This document shows, in pieces, positions 32,984 to 41,999 of a stretch of 64,000 bases of DNA (position 1 is the stretch's first letter; the number at the start of each line of letters is the position of its first letter). The stretch is taken from positions 62,001 through 126,000 of the forward strand of contig JAECYW010000022.1 of the NCBI GenBank assembly GCA_023014335.1. The letters run 5' to 3'. This stretch comes from Galerina marginata (lineage: Eukaryota; Basidiomycota; Agaricomycetes; Agaricales; Galerinaceae). Made by a program: the position numbers and the translations under genes. The notes under the pieces were generated by a model that was not told where the DNA came from, made no database searches, and saw only the letters and a program-made list of their open reading frames with translations.

Positions 32984-33580
32984 CGTAGCCGCGCCCTTCG
33001 ACTAGTCCTCTATTCCGTTGCAGAGATGAAAGAAATTCAAATAACGATGTTTCGTGGACCCCGCCAACGTCCACGTCGAGGGAAGGGTAGATCACGTGAG
33101 CGACCTGATTATTTACCCAAAACGGCAACATACTAAACACCCCTAACTTGACTTGGCGATTTCACTTCCAGTGCTGTGCACGACCGTGACTACAGAAACA
33201 AGAATACCAGTTATCAAGAGCTATTAAAACTCGGCTATGTACTAGGTTGCTGCCATCCGACCTGAGTATTGTCAATTTATAGGGGAACACCATGCAGTTG
33301 TGACTGGCATCAGTGGCATGGTGAATAAATAAATGTTAGTGAGTCTCAAGCAGGGATTAAAGATATCAACTACTTTTATGCTGCTTTTTTCTGCAGAACG
33401 TGTTCGTTGTCTTATGATTCTTGCCAAAATTTAATCTGTCACGGGACCAATATGCCTCATGGGCCTTAGGCGCCTATTTCTCATCGATAACTTAACTTGT
33501 CTCTGCCCAATCTTTGCTTCTTTCCTTCATCACTTATCAAACACCTTTCGACACCCTCTCTCGTAAAATTCTCGAGTCCA
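32984..33580. other. Divergent promoter region
   Basis: About 0.6 kb between the starts of glucosidase II (minus) and the BTB gene (plus). No discrete element is assigned. Confidence 0.4.
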
Positions 33581-34523
33581 ATGGCACTGCAGCAGGATCC
33601 TGATCAGGATAATTTACATACAACGATTGAGGCAACACTTGATCCCGATTTCTACTTCGGAGGGGACTATATCGTTTTTCAAGTACGTCAGTGAGAGTAA
33701 TAGAGGCAAACTGATGGCTTATGTGAACTTTTCCTTTCCCCGAAGGCAGAGAACACCATCTTTCGAGTTCCATCAGAGCCACTCATCAGAGGTTCTGAAG
33801 TTTTCTGCACTATGTTTACACTCCCACAGGGAGAGCGGAAAGGTGACTTAGAAGGAGGAAGTCCTAAAAATCCAATTATGCTACCCACTACCATAAAAGC
33901 TGAAGACTTTCGTAACCTTTTGAAAATGCTATACCCGCGGTGAGATATAATTTCCTTGTACAACCATCGTTGCCCAATTGTGTGAACCATTCTCAAAAGA
34001 TTATTGGAAATTTTACAGCGATGCAACCGAAGATATATCGCTCACGAAATCCCAGTGGATTTCGATATTGAAGACTTCCACGGAGTGGTACTTCTTACCC
34101 TTGAGAAAGGCCGCGATATCCGAGCTGATGACGACGCGACATGCGCTCGATGCGTTCGAAAAGATATTACTTGGGAGGCAACTAAAAATCGCAATTTGGA
34201 TAATTCAAGGATACCAGGAGCTTGTCCAGAGGGATGATACGATCTCGAATGCCGAGGCCATCATCCTAGAGGTCAACTCAGACCCGCATGGCTTAACTGC
34301 TCTCAGCTTACTTCGAATCCGAGAGCAGGAAATACGACACAAATTCGGCTCTAAAGCAAAAAACATGGCGCAGAGCGTAGTCCGCTTGGAGATCGAGAGA
34401 GAGTTCCAGACGGAGCTGAAAGCTATCCGTGCAATGGAAGAGGGCTACGGAGCAGTCCAGGAAGAGTTTCCCGTGCCCGAGCCGGCAGTGGATGTTGGGG
34501 ATGAGTTGGGATGGTGGGATTGA
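33581..34523 (+). CDS. BTB/POZ-domain protein
   Basis: Three exons from the ATG at 33581 (MALQQDPDQDN). The BTB core is FYFGGDYIVFQ | AENTIFRVPSEPLIRGSEVF, then CTMFTLPQ and IMLPTTIKAEDFRNLLKMLY. This matches the family common in Agaricomycetes, where a BTB domain is followed by a helical segment (SQWISILKTSTEWYFLPLRK). The first intron begins GTACGT after CAA. The second begins GTGAGA after CCG CG and rejoins as R-DATEDISLT. The C-terminus is acidic, ending DVGDELGWWD. BTB proteins often act as adaptors or transcriptional regulators; the specific role here is unknown. These genes belong to a large lineage-specific family. Confidence 0.85.
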
Positions 34524-35090
34524 GATTGGAACGAGAGCACTAGGTAGTAAGACAATACGAGCAAAGTTACACAAACTTGAAGGGTCTCCGGGAGTTCTAC
34601 AAGAAAACAAGCCAGCATGAAGTATGTAGGCTATTTCCAAAGGTCCTGAGGCTGAAGCCTCCGAGTCCTGCAGCCGTCTTGAAAGTAGTAAGTACAGAGC
34701 TGTACAGAGGTGCGCACATCACCTGACCGTGTCGTGGTGGGCAAATTTGGTAATCCCGGACCGAGCACACTGCATCCCTTTCTCATCCACGACAATGCTC
34801 GACGTCCGCCTCCAATCTTCGCCCTTCTACAAAAGCGAGGAAACTGTGGTTTACATAACGCTTTTCATTGGCCCTCGAGAGTTGCAATTCCATTATGAAT
34901 TTCACAAATTCAAACTCATTGGATATAGGACCACTCCATCGGCTGGAGATTCGGAGGGTAGAATCCCAACCTTGGTACAAAGTTCACAGCCAACGTGAGA
35001 TTATCGTGTCGGGCACGCTTCTGTAAACGCAAAAGCCACCAAATCACACCCTCCCTTGCTTTCTCGACTACCACATCGACCGACATTGAG
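34524..35090. other. Intergenic region
   Basis: Between the BTB and MFS genes, same orientation. Overlapping frames on both strands are uninformative; nothing else seen. Confidence 0.4.
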
Positions 35091-37255
35091 ATGACTGAAG
35101 CAATCACCGCTGATCATGAGAAGGCCGCCTCTCTTTCGGAATTAATGAAGCTCGACCACACTGGCCTTCCTTTGATCCCGCAACCAACAAACTCTCCATT
35201 CGATCCGTTGAACTACCCCAAGGTTCCTTCTGCTTTTCTTATTCCGACCTGAGATCTTCGTGCTCACTAAACGTATTGGTTTCCACAGTGGCTGAAGTAC
35301 TCTATTCTTGCCCAAGTCTGCTGCTTGGCCTTTCTTGCTACACTGAATGTCGCAATTATCAACCCAGCAGTCGTTCCACTTGCCGATGAATTTAACATTG
35401 CTCATGTAACAGCGACATACCAAACCACGGTCGCCATCGGCACGAGCGCTTTGGGACCTCTCCTTTTCACACCATTCGCAAACGTGTACGGGCGAAGGCC
35501 AGCATATCTTTTATCTGTTCTCATTGGCTTCGCCTCTGCAGTTGGGTCCGCAAACGCAAAGTCGTTCGGCACGCTCGTCGTTGCTCGAGCTTTCAATGGA
35601 GTCGGTCCTTCGGCGGCACTTGGGTTGGGTGCGGGAACCGTCGTAGACCTATTTTTCATGCATGAAAGAGGCAAGGCTATGGGAATATTTACTCTCATGC
35701 TCACGAATGGTGCTCATTTGGCCCCGATCGTATGTCCTCTCCCCCATGCATCGGTCTACCGCTAAATATGACTTGTGTATCCAGGTCGGCGGGTATGTAG
35801 CACGAGATCGAGGCTGGCGGTGGTGTTTCTGGGTTGGAGCCATTCTGAACGGCGTGATGTTCATCGTGGCTCTCCTGTTCATGCCAGAAACTCTCTTCGA
35901 TAGACCGGAAGCAGATGACACGGACGAGAAAATTGTTGGACACGAGAAATTTGATGAAAAGGGAGACTTGCCGATCTCAGGAGTGGTCTATGAACTGCCG
36001 CCGATCAGCTTTAAGGACTATGCACACCGTCTCTGGTTCTGGGACCTTGATCGGCCGCCTTCACGTCAAATCAAGGCTACTGATTTTATGGTGAAACCGC
36101 TCAGCATGCTTAAATATCCCTCTGTTACCTTTCCTGCTTTATATTAGTAAGCCTCTCAGCTAATCTCTACGCCAAGCATTTGACATAACATCTTCAGCGC
36201 GGTGACTTACGGGTTTGCGTCTATTGAACCTGCTCTAACTCTAGCAACGCTTTTCACCGAAATATATCATTTCAACACCGTCCGCAACGGGCAAGTCTCC
36301 CACCATCTCCCGGCGCCTCTCGCTGACAGACATACCAGTTTGGCCAACGGAGTCAGCCTCTTGGTTGGAGCGTCAGTGCTGACATTCCAATAATTACTGA
36401 ACTTACTTGGAAAACTTTAGTTCTTTGGGCGAACTCCTTTCCGGTCCTGTTACCGACGCAATGATGGCTCGCGCTCGCCGACGGGCGCTTAAACGCGGAG
36501 AAACCGCGCCGGCTGAAGTTCGTCTGCAAGGGATATGGACCGGCGCCATTACTGTCCCTGCTGGATTACTCATGTGAGTACATGATTTGGGATATTATAA
36601 CCGCGCAACTTATCCACCTTTCAATCTCTGTAGTTGTAAGCCTTCGTTGTATTCCCTTTGAGGATGGGCTAGATATGAACCCAAAGACGGGCTAACTATC
36701 CATTTTGCAACGACCTTCATTGCACCGTGTATTGGAATGGGTATGCTCCTTCATGTTTACCTGTCAGTGAACTTATAAACATGCTTGAAGCCGTGGCTTG
36801 CTTTGGCAGTAAGAGAGTTCAATACTATCTACGTCTGATACCTCATTGATGCCCCCTTCCTCTAGTACAGATCATTACTTCTGTTTGCTACACCTATAGC
36901 TGCGGCGATTGCTATCGCTCGCGGAGTAACGACGTTAGCCAATGTTTCAAGTGCGGTCTCTCGCTCGGGGTTGTACACTTCATAACCTGTTTTACCTATT
37001 CATAGTTTCTTCCGGCAAATATTTGGCCTTACTCTTGGCTTTTACTCGTAGGTGACCAGTTTCCCCGTCCTTGTGTCTATACTTAAATATGAGCGTTAGA
37101 ATTCCATTTGGTGAAAAGGTTTACAACAGCTGACAACCGTACTCTGTTTCTATACTCAATCTCTTATGCAGATCGGATTCGAGTGGTCTTTTGCGGTGTT
37201 TACAGCCATTTGGTTCGTCCGCATGCCGATTATATTCCCATTCCTGCCTAGCTGA
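35091..37255 (+). CDS. MFS transporter, DHA1-like (12 TM)
   Basis: Proton-driven drug/metabolite:H+ antiporter type. The ATG at 35091 opens a hydrophilic N-terminus (HTGLPLIPQPTNSPFDPLNY), then TM1 with CCLAFLATLNVAIINPAVVP. The signature loop is YGRRPAYLLS, followed by ARAFNGVGPSAALGLGAGTV and RGWRWCFWVGAILNGVMF. The second half contains AVTYGFASIEPAL, ASLGELLSGPVTDAMMARAR, HFATTFIAPCIGM, CYRSRSNDVSQCFNFFRQIF and IGFEWSFAVFTAIWFV. The frame stays open only if very small exons are accepted: 18 nt at 36791-36808 and 19 nt at 37100-37118. A GC-AG intron at 36291-36338 is also needed. The stop is at 37253-37255. With these the gene looks intact. The substrate is unknown. Confidence 0.85.
36791..36808 (+). 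other. 18-nt microexon of the MFS gene
   Basis: TTGAAG|CCGTGGCTTGCTTTGGCA|GTAAGA. It joins GGA ATG G to TA CAG ATC and yields G-M-A-V-A-C-F-G-I-Q, continuing a membrane helix in frame. Confidence 0.8.
37100..37118 (+). other. 19-nt microexon of the MFS gene
   Basis: GCGTTAG|A ATT CCA TTT GGT GAA AAG|GTTTAC. It joins TTT TAC TC to ATC GGA TTC GAG and yields F-Y-S-I-P-F-G-E-K-I-G-F-E-W. Skipping it breaks the frame before the last helix. Confidence 0.8.
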
Positions 37256-37943
37256 TATTGCGACCCCAAAGCCTGGTTTCTTTCCTTCCAATCGTTGTTC
37301 TTATGTACCGGGGCGAAAAATGGCGAAAGTACATGGGCGATACAGACGCACTTTAAACGCGCTTCCTTAACCAATATGACAATGCCGACTATGGCATTAA
37401 AATCGAAATGTGAAGAGTCGCTTTGTCTGTTTGATGTCAATGACATGTCATGCATACCCGTCTCTAGACCCCACCGTATGCGAAAGGTACCACAAGCATC
37501 AGCGCTCGGTGATATACATCGTGTCCCGTGGTCACTTCCAAGAATGATACCTTGAACACCTGAAACCCGAAGTTTCTGAGTGTGATCATTAACGTCGCCG
37601 TTAGATGTGGGTAACCAATGTATATCCTGAAAGCGATATTCTATCTGGAGTGTTAGGGAACTGACAAACATCTACAGCCCAGAGGTAGAAGCTTCTCTTA
37701 GCCTATAAGAAGCGCATTTCGAAGCACTTCACCCAGAACCCACTTTAACATTCCTTGGTCTGTGGAACGACACATTTGTGTTTCCGAAAATGACTTGCTT
37801 ATGAAGTTTCTGTTCCTTTACGACGCCACCTCGGTGACCTTTCATATAGCACATTCGTGTCGTTATCGTAATTTCACCCTCAGGTGAGTTTGGGCTTTGT
37901 TTCCCCACATATGCTTTTGACTGGCTCTGAAGGGTCAATCAAG
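37256..37943. other. Intergenic region
   Basis: A 171-codon minus-strand frame (37156-37671) overlaps the MFS 3' end but has no domain, so I treat it as chance. Nothing else is recognised. Confidence 0.4.
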
Positions 37944-38169
37944 ATGAAAACATGTTTTTCCGCTGGCATTGTCGTACTCGCTGCAAGTTCAATGTACCAA
38001 CGTTCTGCCCGGACATCTGCCGCGAAGTTAAGCCCTCCTGACCGATTGGTGTATGCAGAAAGGGCTGCGGTTCTGCCTGCCTCCAACTAAGTCTTTCTTC
38101 CCCGAAGGCCAAGTAGTCTTTGAATCTATAGGATGCTGGGATTGCTGCCCAAATCCCACGGCGCCTTGA
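37944..38169 (+). pseudogene. Relic of a cysteine-repeat secreted protein gene
   Basis: Starts with a signal-peptide-like MKTCFSAGIVVLAASS. In another frame it shows FCPDICREVKPS, equivalent to the repeat unit C-x3-C-x4-KP, and ends GCWDCCPNPTAP followed by TGA. The pieces are in different frames with stops between them. The final GCWxCC block is the hallmark of the three intact genes downstream, so this is a decayed fourth family member. An undetected intron could rescue part of it. Confidence 0.6.
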
Positions 38170-39198
38170 TTACGACTCGGAGTTCATATTCCTTGAGTAA
38201 TTGAATTTGGTGCTTGTCACGACCCAAGTCCCATTAAATCGTTCCTGGACCTTTAAATTGCACGTTTGAAGGTTAACAACGTTATTCATGTCATTTAACT
38301 CGCCTTTCAAGGTGGGTACCAATGGACCGCAAGTGGATATCGCAACAGAACAGCCCCACAAGCTCCTGAACAATAATTGGCATGCGAATATTCAAATCTA
38401 CGCACAATACCAGCTGTAAAAGGCGGAGTGAGTCTTTATGTCTGCTGGTAGTAATCTGTTAATACTAACAGTTGTGGGTCTCAAGCCAAGGCCGGTCGCA
38501 TTTGGTTTTCTCCGTGAAGATTCGAATCGACCACACATTCTTACCTAAATTCCAGCCACTCTGCGGTCTTGGCGAAAGGTAAAACCTATAAAAACAGTTA
38601 AGAATCGGCTTAAGTTTACTCGCTCCATTCCTTTGACTTCTCAGTAAGTAATAAGATCGAGATCGAAGTACACTGACCAATTTCGTTGCCAGATCTTTGA
38701 AAGCACGTATACCAAAGCGATCTTCGCCGGCAATTTTCCACAGTGGTGAGTCTTTAACTGCATAATTTCTTCAAAGTAGCGGCTAATTCTTGACATTTTA
38801 AAGCATTTTCAAAAATGAAGTCGTTCTTCACTGCTGCCATTGTAGCCCTTTCATTCGCATTAGATACAAATGCAGTCCCACAAGCTTCCATCCCTTGTCT
38901 TGCGGTATGCCGCCCTACCAAACCCGTTTGCCCGGTAGGCCAGGCACCGTCTGGTAGTCCAGGCTGCTGGGGTTGCTGCCAGCCGATTTGCAGGCCAACT
39001 GTTTGCGCTGCCGCCAAACCTATATGCCTGGAGGCCGAAACCCTTACTACCCCGTCCTTAGGTTGCTGGGGATGCTGCAAGCCGGTCTGCGGGAACGTGT
39101 GCTCCATAGAGAAGCCAATTTGCCTTCAGGGATATGCGGTCGGTGGAGCGGATGGGTGTTGGAGTTGCTGCCCTATCCTCACATCGGACGAGGAATAA
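38115..39198 (+). repeat. Segmental duplication, copy 1
   Basis: Pairs with 40430-41566. It contains the tail of a decayed family member, the shared promoter region and an intact gene. Landmarks in matching order: GCTGGGATTGC near 38133; ACGTTTGAAGGTTAACA at 38262-38278; GTGGGTACCAAT near 38312; TCTTTGAAAGCA near 38693; and ATGAAGTCGTTCTTCAC at 38815. The offset between copies is about 2.3 kb. Confidence 0.7.
38815..39198 (+). CDS. Secreted cysteine-repeat protein A (three 6-Cys repeats)
   Basis: Intronless coding sequence of 127 residues. Signal peptide MKSFFTAAIVALSFALDTNA. The mature protein is three tandem repeats of the form C-x3/4-C-x6-C-x11/12-C-W-x-C-C: CLAVCRPTKPVC..GCWGCC, CRPTVCAAAKPIC..GCWGCC and CGNVCSIEKPIC..GCWSCC. 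That makes 18 cysteines, all in repeats. Invariant features are Pro before the third Cys and the G-C-W-x-C-C end. I do not recognise the family; it is not a hydrophobin (no C-CC-C-C-CC-C order) and not CFEM. It is probably secreted and disulfide-rich, as a wall protein, effector-like protein or inhibitor. A possible 5' UTR intron lies at about 38755-38810, and a TATA-like CTATAAAA at about 38586. Confidence 0.85.
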   Translation: MKSFFTAAIVALSFALDTNAVPQASIPCLAVCRPTKPVCPVGQAPSGSPGCWGCCQPICRPTVCAAAKPICLEAETLTTPSLGCWGCCKPVCGNVCSIEKPICLQGYAVGGADGCWSCCPILTSDEE

Positions 39199-39855
39199 TC
39201 ATGCGATAGTAGCATCGATTGTCATCTGCTACACGGTCTGTCACGGGAGACTACGATAATATCCGTTTGGACAACCAGTCAAAATGACAATCTGATTTTG
39301 AATTTCCAAATGCGCCAGAATAACTCGCGCCATTGTTGAAATGCGATAATCCGAGATAAACAATGCCAGTAAGCCACAACCCGAGTTAACGATGTCGAAC
39401 AGTCGGCGGAACTTGACCTTTTTCCTGAGGGTCCTCCTGAGTTTACGTGGGTCAGAATGCAGCTTTACAAAACCTTACATACCCTGAACGAAACGCTTCC
39501 ACTCAAACAACACCGCATTCACGGCGTGCTTTGTTTCGAGTTCTTAAACTTCTTTACCTTTCTGCGTAGAGGCCTTGGGAATTTATTTTTCAAAGGGTCG
39601 GTGTGACGTATAAAACGGATTATGCTTGAGACACACTCACACAGAAACGCCACTCCGTTAATCGTCTTGGTAAGTGCATCGCCAATATCTGCATGCGTGG
39701 CGGCTAATCTGGCTGAGCCAACTTGAAGGTCTTCGAAGGCAACTATCAGCTGATATTTTATTTCACCTTTTTGAAAATTTTTTAAAGAAGAACAGTGAGC
39801 GTTCTTTATGTGTTGACCTCCGAGTCTACCTTGCACTAATAGCGCTATTTCATAG
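39199..39855. other. Intergenic region between cysteine-repeat genes A and B
   Basis: No gene supported. The promoter of gene B is expected here. Confidence 0.4.
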
Positions 39856-40182
39856 ATGAAATTGGTCATTGCCGCCGCCATTCATGTAGCTGCATTGCTC
39901 ATCGCCAGCGCTACTGCAGCTCCCCAACTCAGCCCCGGCGTTGAAATTGTTTGTAGCGACGTGTGTTATCTCAATAAACCAGTCTGTGCGGGTGGGTTTG
40001 CCTCAGGAGGTTCAGGAGGTTGCTGGAGCTGCTGCCGTGTCATACGCCCCACTCCTGTGCCAATTTGCAGCCACGTTTGCACCACGGACCAACTTGCATG
40101 CCTGGAGACAGAGGCCCTTACTGGGTCAGCAGGGTGCTGGAGCTGTTGCCCAATCGTCGTGTCGCCTGGTACCGACGTGTGA
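39856..40182 (+). CDS. Secreted cysteine-repeat protein B (two 6-Cys repeats)
   Basis: Intronless coding sequence of 108 residues. Signal peptide MKLVIAAAIHVAALLIASATA. Two repeats: CSDVCYLNKPVC..GGCWSCC and CSHVCTTDQLAC..AGCWSCC, linked by RVIRPTPVPI. The second repeat has LAC where the other units have P[VI]C. It has one repeat fewer than A and C and a different signal peptide, so it is an older branch of the family. Function unknown; secretion is inferred from the N-terminus. Confidence 0.82.
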   Translation: MKLVIAAAIHVAALLIASATAAPQLSPGVEIVCSDVCYLNKPVCAGGFASGGSGGCWSCCRVIRPTPVPICSHVCTTDQLACLETEALTGSAGCWSCCPIVVSPGTDV

Positions 40183-40399
40183 AGATTTATATTGAAGGAG
40201 AGGGAAGTTAACACAGTGGATTTATCTAACATGAAAAAGCTTTCAAGTTGGTACATGGAAAAAAATCAGTAATGTTGACCTTGGAGGAAATCATGTGGAT
40301 TGCGTTTCTCGATGAAATGCGGTTGGTTCTAGCAGCCTTAAATGAATATTTTCTAGTGACTCCAGGACAAGATACCGGCGAGCCACGACCTCACTAGAT

Positions 40400-40483
40400 C
40401 AATCATCCTCGGGGCCTTTCCTCTAGGATGGGTAATAAGTCGTTGGATCTACAGAATGCTGGAATTGCTCACGAATGCCATGA
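40400..40483 (+). pseudogene. Tail relic of another cysteine-repeat gene
   Basis: Short block ending ECWNCSRMP followed by TGA, aligned with GCWDCCPNP at the end of the relic at 38169 and followed by matching downstream sequence. One Cys of the GCWxCC signature is lost. Only the 3' end is recognisable. Confidence 0.5.
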
Positions 40484-41566
40484 CGCAATGATCATAAGTT
40501 CGAATTAATCTGTTGCTGGTCATTGCCCGAACTTCATTAAGTCGTCCCTTGAGCTTTTAGAACGGCACGTTTGAAAGTTAACACCATTCTTCATGATCAT
40601 TGGAATCGCCGTTTGAAGTGGGTACCAATATTGATGGACAAAATGTGGATACCAGAAGAGGAGACACGCTCCGCAAGCCCTAAGTTGGTGGCTTACAATC
40701 TGTTTGTGAGGTGTAAAAGGTGAAGTGAAAGTTTTTGTACGCTGCTTGATACCATGATGATGGTGGTATAGTTTAAAAAAAGGATTGACCACATTTAGAT
40801 TTCTTCCCAGTGAAAATCACCGCCGGTTTCAATTATCTATAAATAACCCGTTTCTATTTTTAGCCTGTGTTGTACCTTATAATGAACGCAATCTTGACTT
40901 TCAAGGGTCTTCAAAATCCATATAAATTATGTAGAATCGACCAGTTTAATTTACTCACCCCATTCTTCCATCCCTCTCGGTAAGTGAGTGGGTAACAAAG
41001 GAAGCATCGCCTCACATTGATCCAACTTTTATCCTAGGTCTTTGAAAGCATATATCCCAAAGCGAGTCTCATCGAGAAATATTTCCGCAGCGACAGTAGT
41101 AAGTCATCCGAGAGCTTTGTTGCTCGTCTTCTCCGCACCTAATATGTGGGTGTCTGATCTTTTGACATTTGAAGATTATTCGAAAATGAAGTCGTTCTTC
41201 ACCGCTGCCATCGTCGCCATTTCGCTCATTGCGAACACAAATGCCATCCCACAGGCTACCATCGGTTGCGCCTCGGACGTGTGCCTCCTCAATAAGCCAG
41301 TTTGTCCTGCAGGTTCAGCGCCGACTGGGGGTCCAGGCTGCTGGCGCTGCTGCCAGCCGATTTGCAGACCAAGTGTTTGCGCTTCCACCAGTCCGATTTG
41401 CCTGGAAGCAGAAACCCTCACTGCCCCTTCCTTAGGTTGCTGGAGATGCTGCAGGCCGGTCTGTGGGACAGAGTGCTCCATAGAGAGGCCAGTTTGTGTT
41501 GATGGATATGCGGTCAGTGGAGGGGATGGCTGTTGGAGCTGCTGCCCAATCATCGCCTCGGAGTGA
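40430..41566 (+). repeat. Segmental duplication, copy 2
   Basis: Partner of 38115-39198. Landmarks: ATGCTGGAATTGC near 40454; ACGTTTGAAAGTTAACA at 40567-40583; GTGGGTACCAAT near 40618; TCTTTGAAAGCA near 41039; and ATGAAGTCGTTCTTCAC at 41186. Small indels distinguish the copies. Confidence 0.7.
41186..41566 (+). CDS. Secreted cysteine-repeat protein C (three 6-Cys repeats)
   Basis: Intronless, 126 residues, clearly paralogous to protein A. The signal peptide is MKSFFTAAIVAISLIANTNA. The repeats are CASDVCLLNKPVC..GCWRCC, CRPSVCASTSPIC..GCWRCC and CGTECSIERPVC..GCWSCC. The WG of protein A is WR in the first two units, so the surface charge is changed. I chose the ATG at 41186 over the longer upstream reading because it gives the same signal peptide as gene A. 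The 3' end lies antisense to an EthD-like fragment. Function unknown. Confidence 0.85.
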   Translation: MKSFFTAAIVAISLIANTNAIPQATIGCASDVCLLNKPVCPAGSAPTGGPGCWRCCQPICRPSVCASTSPICLEAETLTAPSLGCWRCCRPVCGTECSIERPVCVDGYAVSGGDGCWSCCPIIASE

Positions 41567-41689
41567 CCACCCAAAAGGGAAGGAAGATTGTGCGCTACTT
41601 GTAGTATCACGTAAATCTTTCTCGCAATAAAGTACGAAAATCAATTCGATTTTGAATACTACGACGATATCTTTTGGCATGCGTAAAAG

Positions 41690-41985
41690 TCTCGCTGAGA
41701 TGGAAATTATGTCACCGATCGACTTACCAACGACTCGGACACTCATCCTCCACAGCGTCGAAACTGCAAATTTGTATGGCAGGCTGTGGAAAGCGAGATC
41801 GGTGTCCCAGGCATGGATTGCAAGGTACTGGGGTATAGCTGCTCCTTGTTCTTCGTCGGTTGCAACGAGACGGTACCTCCTCGAGTGGATCCACCCTGGG
41901 GCACAGTTGAGTAAGGGAATGTGTCCATCTGTGTACCACGTGTTCAAGTCGTCTTCAAATTCTGGCGCAGGGGAATTATGGAAGC
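41690..41985 (-). pseudogene. EthD/dimeric alpha-beta barrel-like fragment
   Basis: The minus strand reads EFEDDLNTWYTDGHIPLL, PGWIHSRRYRLV, IPQYLAIHAWD and FAVSTLWRMSVR. This is the order typical of fungal EthD-domain proteins (D/N-x-WY-x-x-H-P, W-x-R-S-R-R-Y, Y-L-A-x-H-x-x-D). A possible acceptor (GCGCCAG) lies just upstream at about 41986. I found neither an N-terminal exon nor a convincing C-terminus. It is probably a fragment, but an intact gene with distant exons is not excluded. Confidence 0.5.
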
Positions 41986-41999
41986 AGGAGACTGGAATT

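Noticed and set aside
36574..37160. Idea that the MFS gene is a pseudogene
   Set aside because: The in-frame stops disappear once short exons and consensus splice sites are used, and all family motifs are restored.
37156..37671. 171-codon minus-strand open frame
   Set aside because: It overlaps the last exon of the MFS gene, has no domain or splice support, and its composition looks random.
38754..41610. Minus-strand frames rich in Gln and His opposite the cysteine-repeat genes
   Set aside because: These are antisense readings of the GCWxCC coding sequence; the repetitive pattern comes from the real genes.
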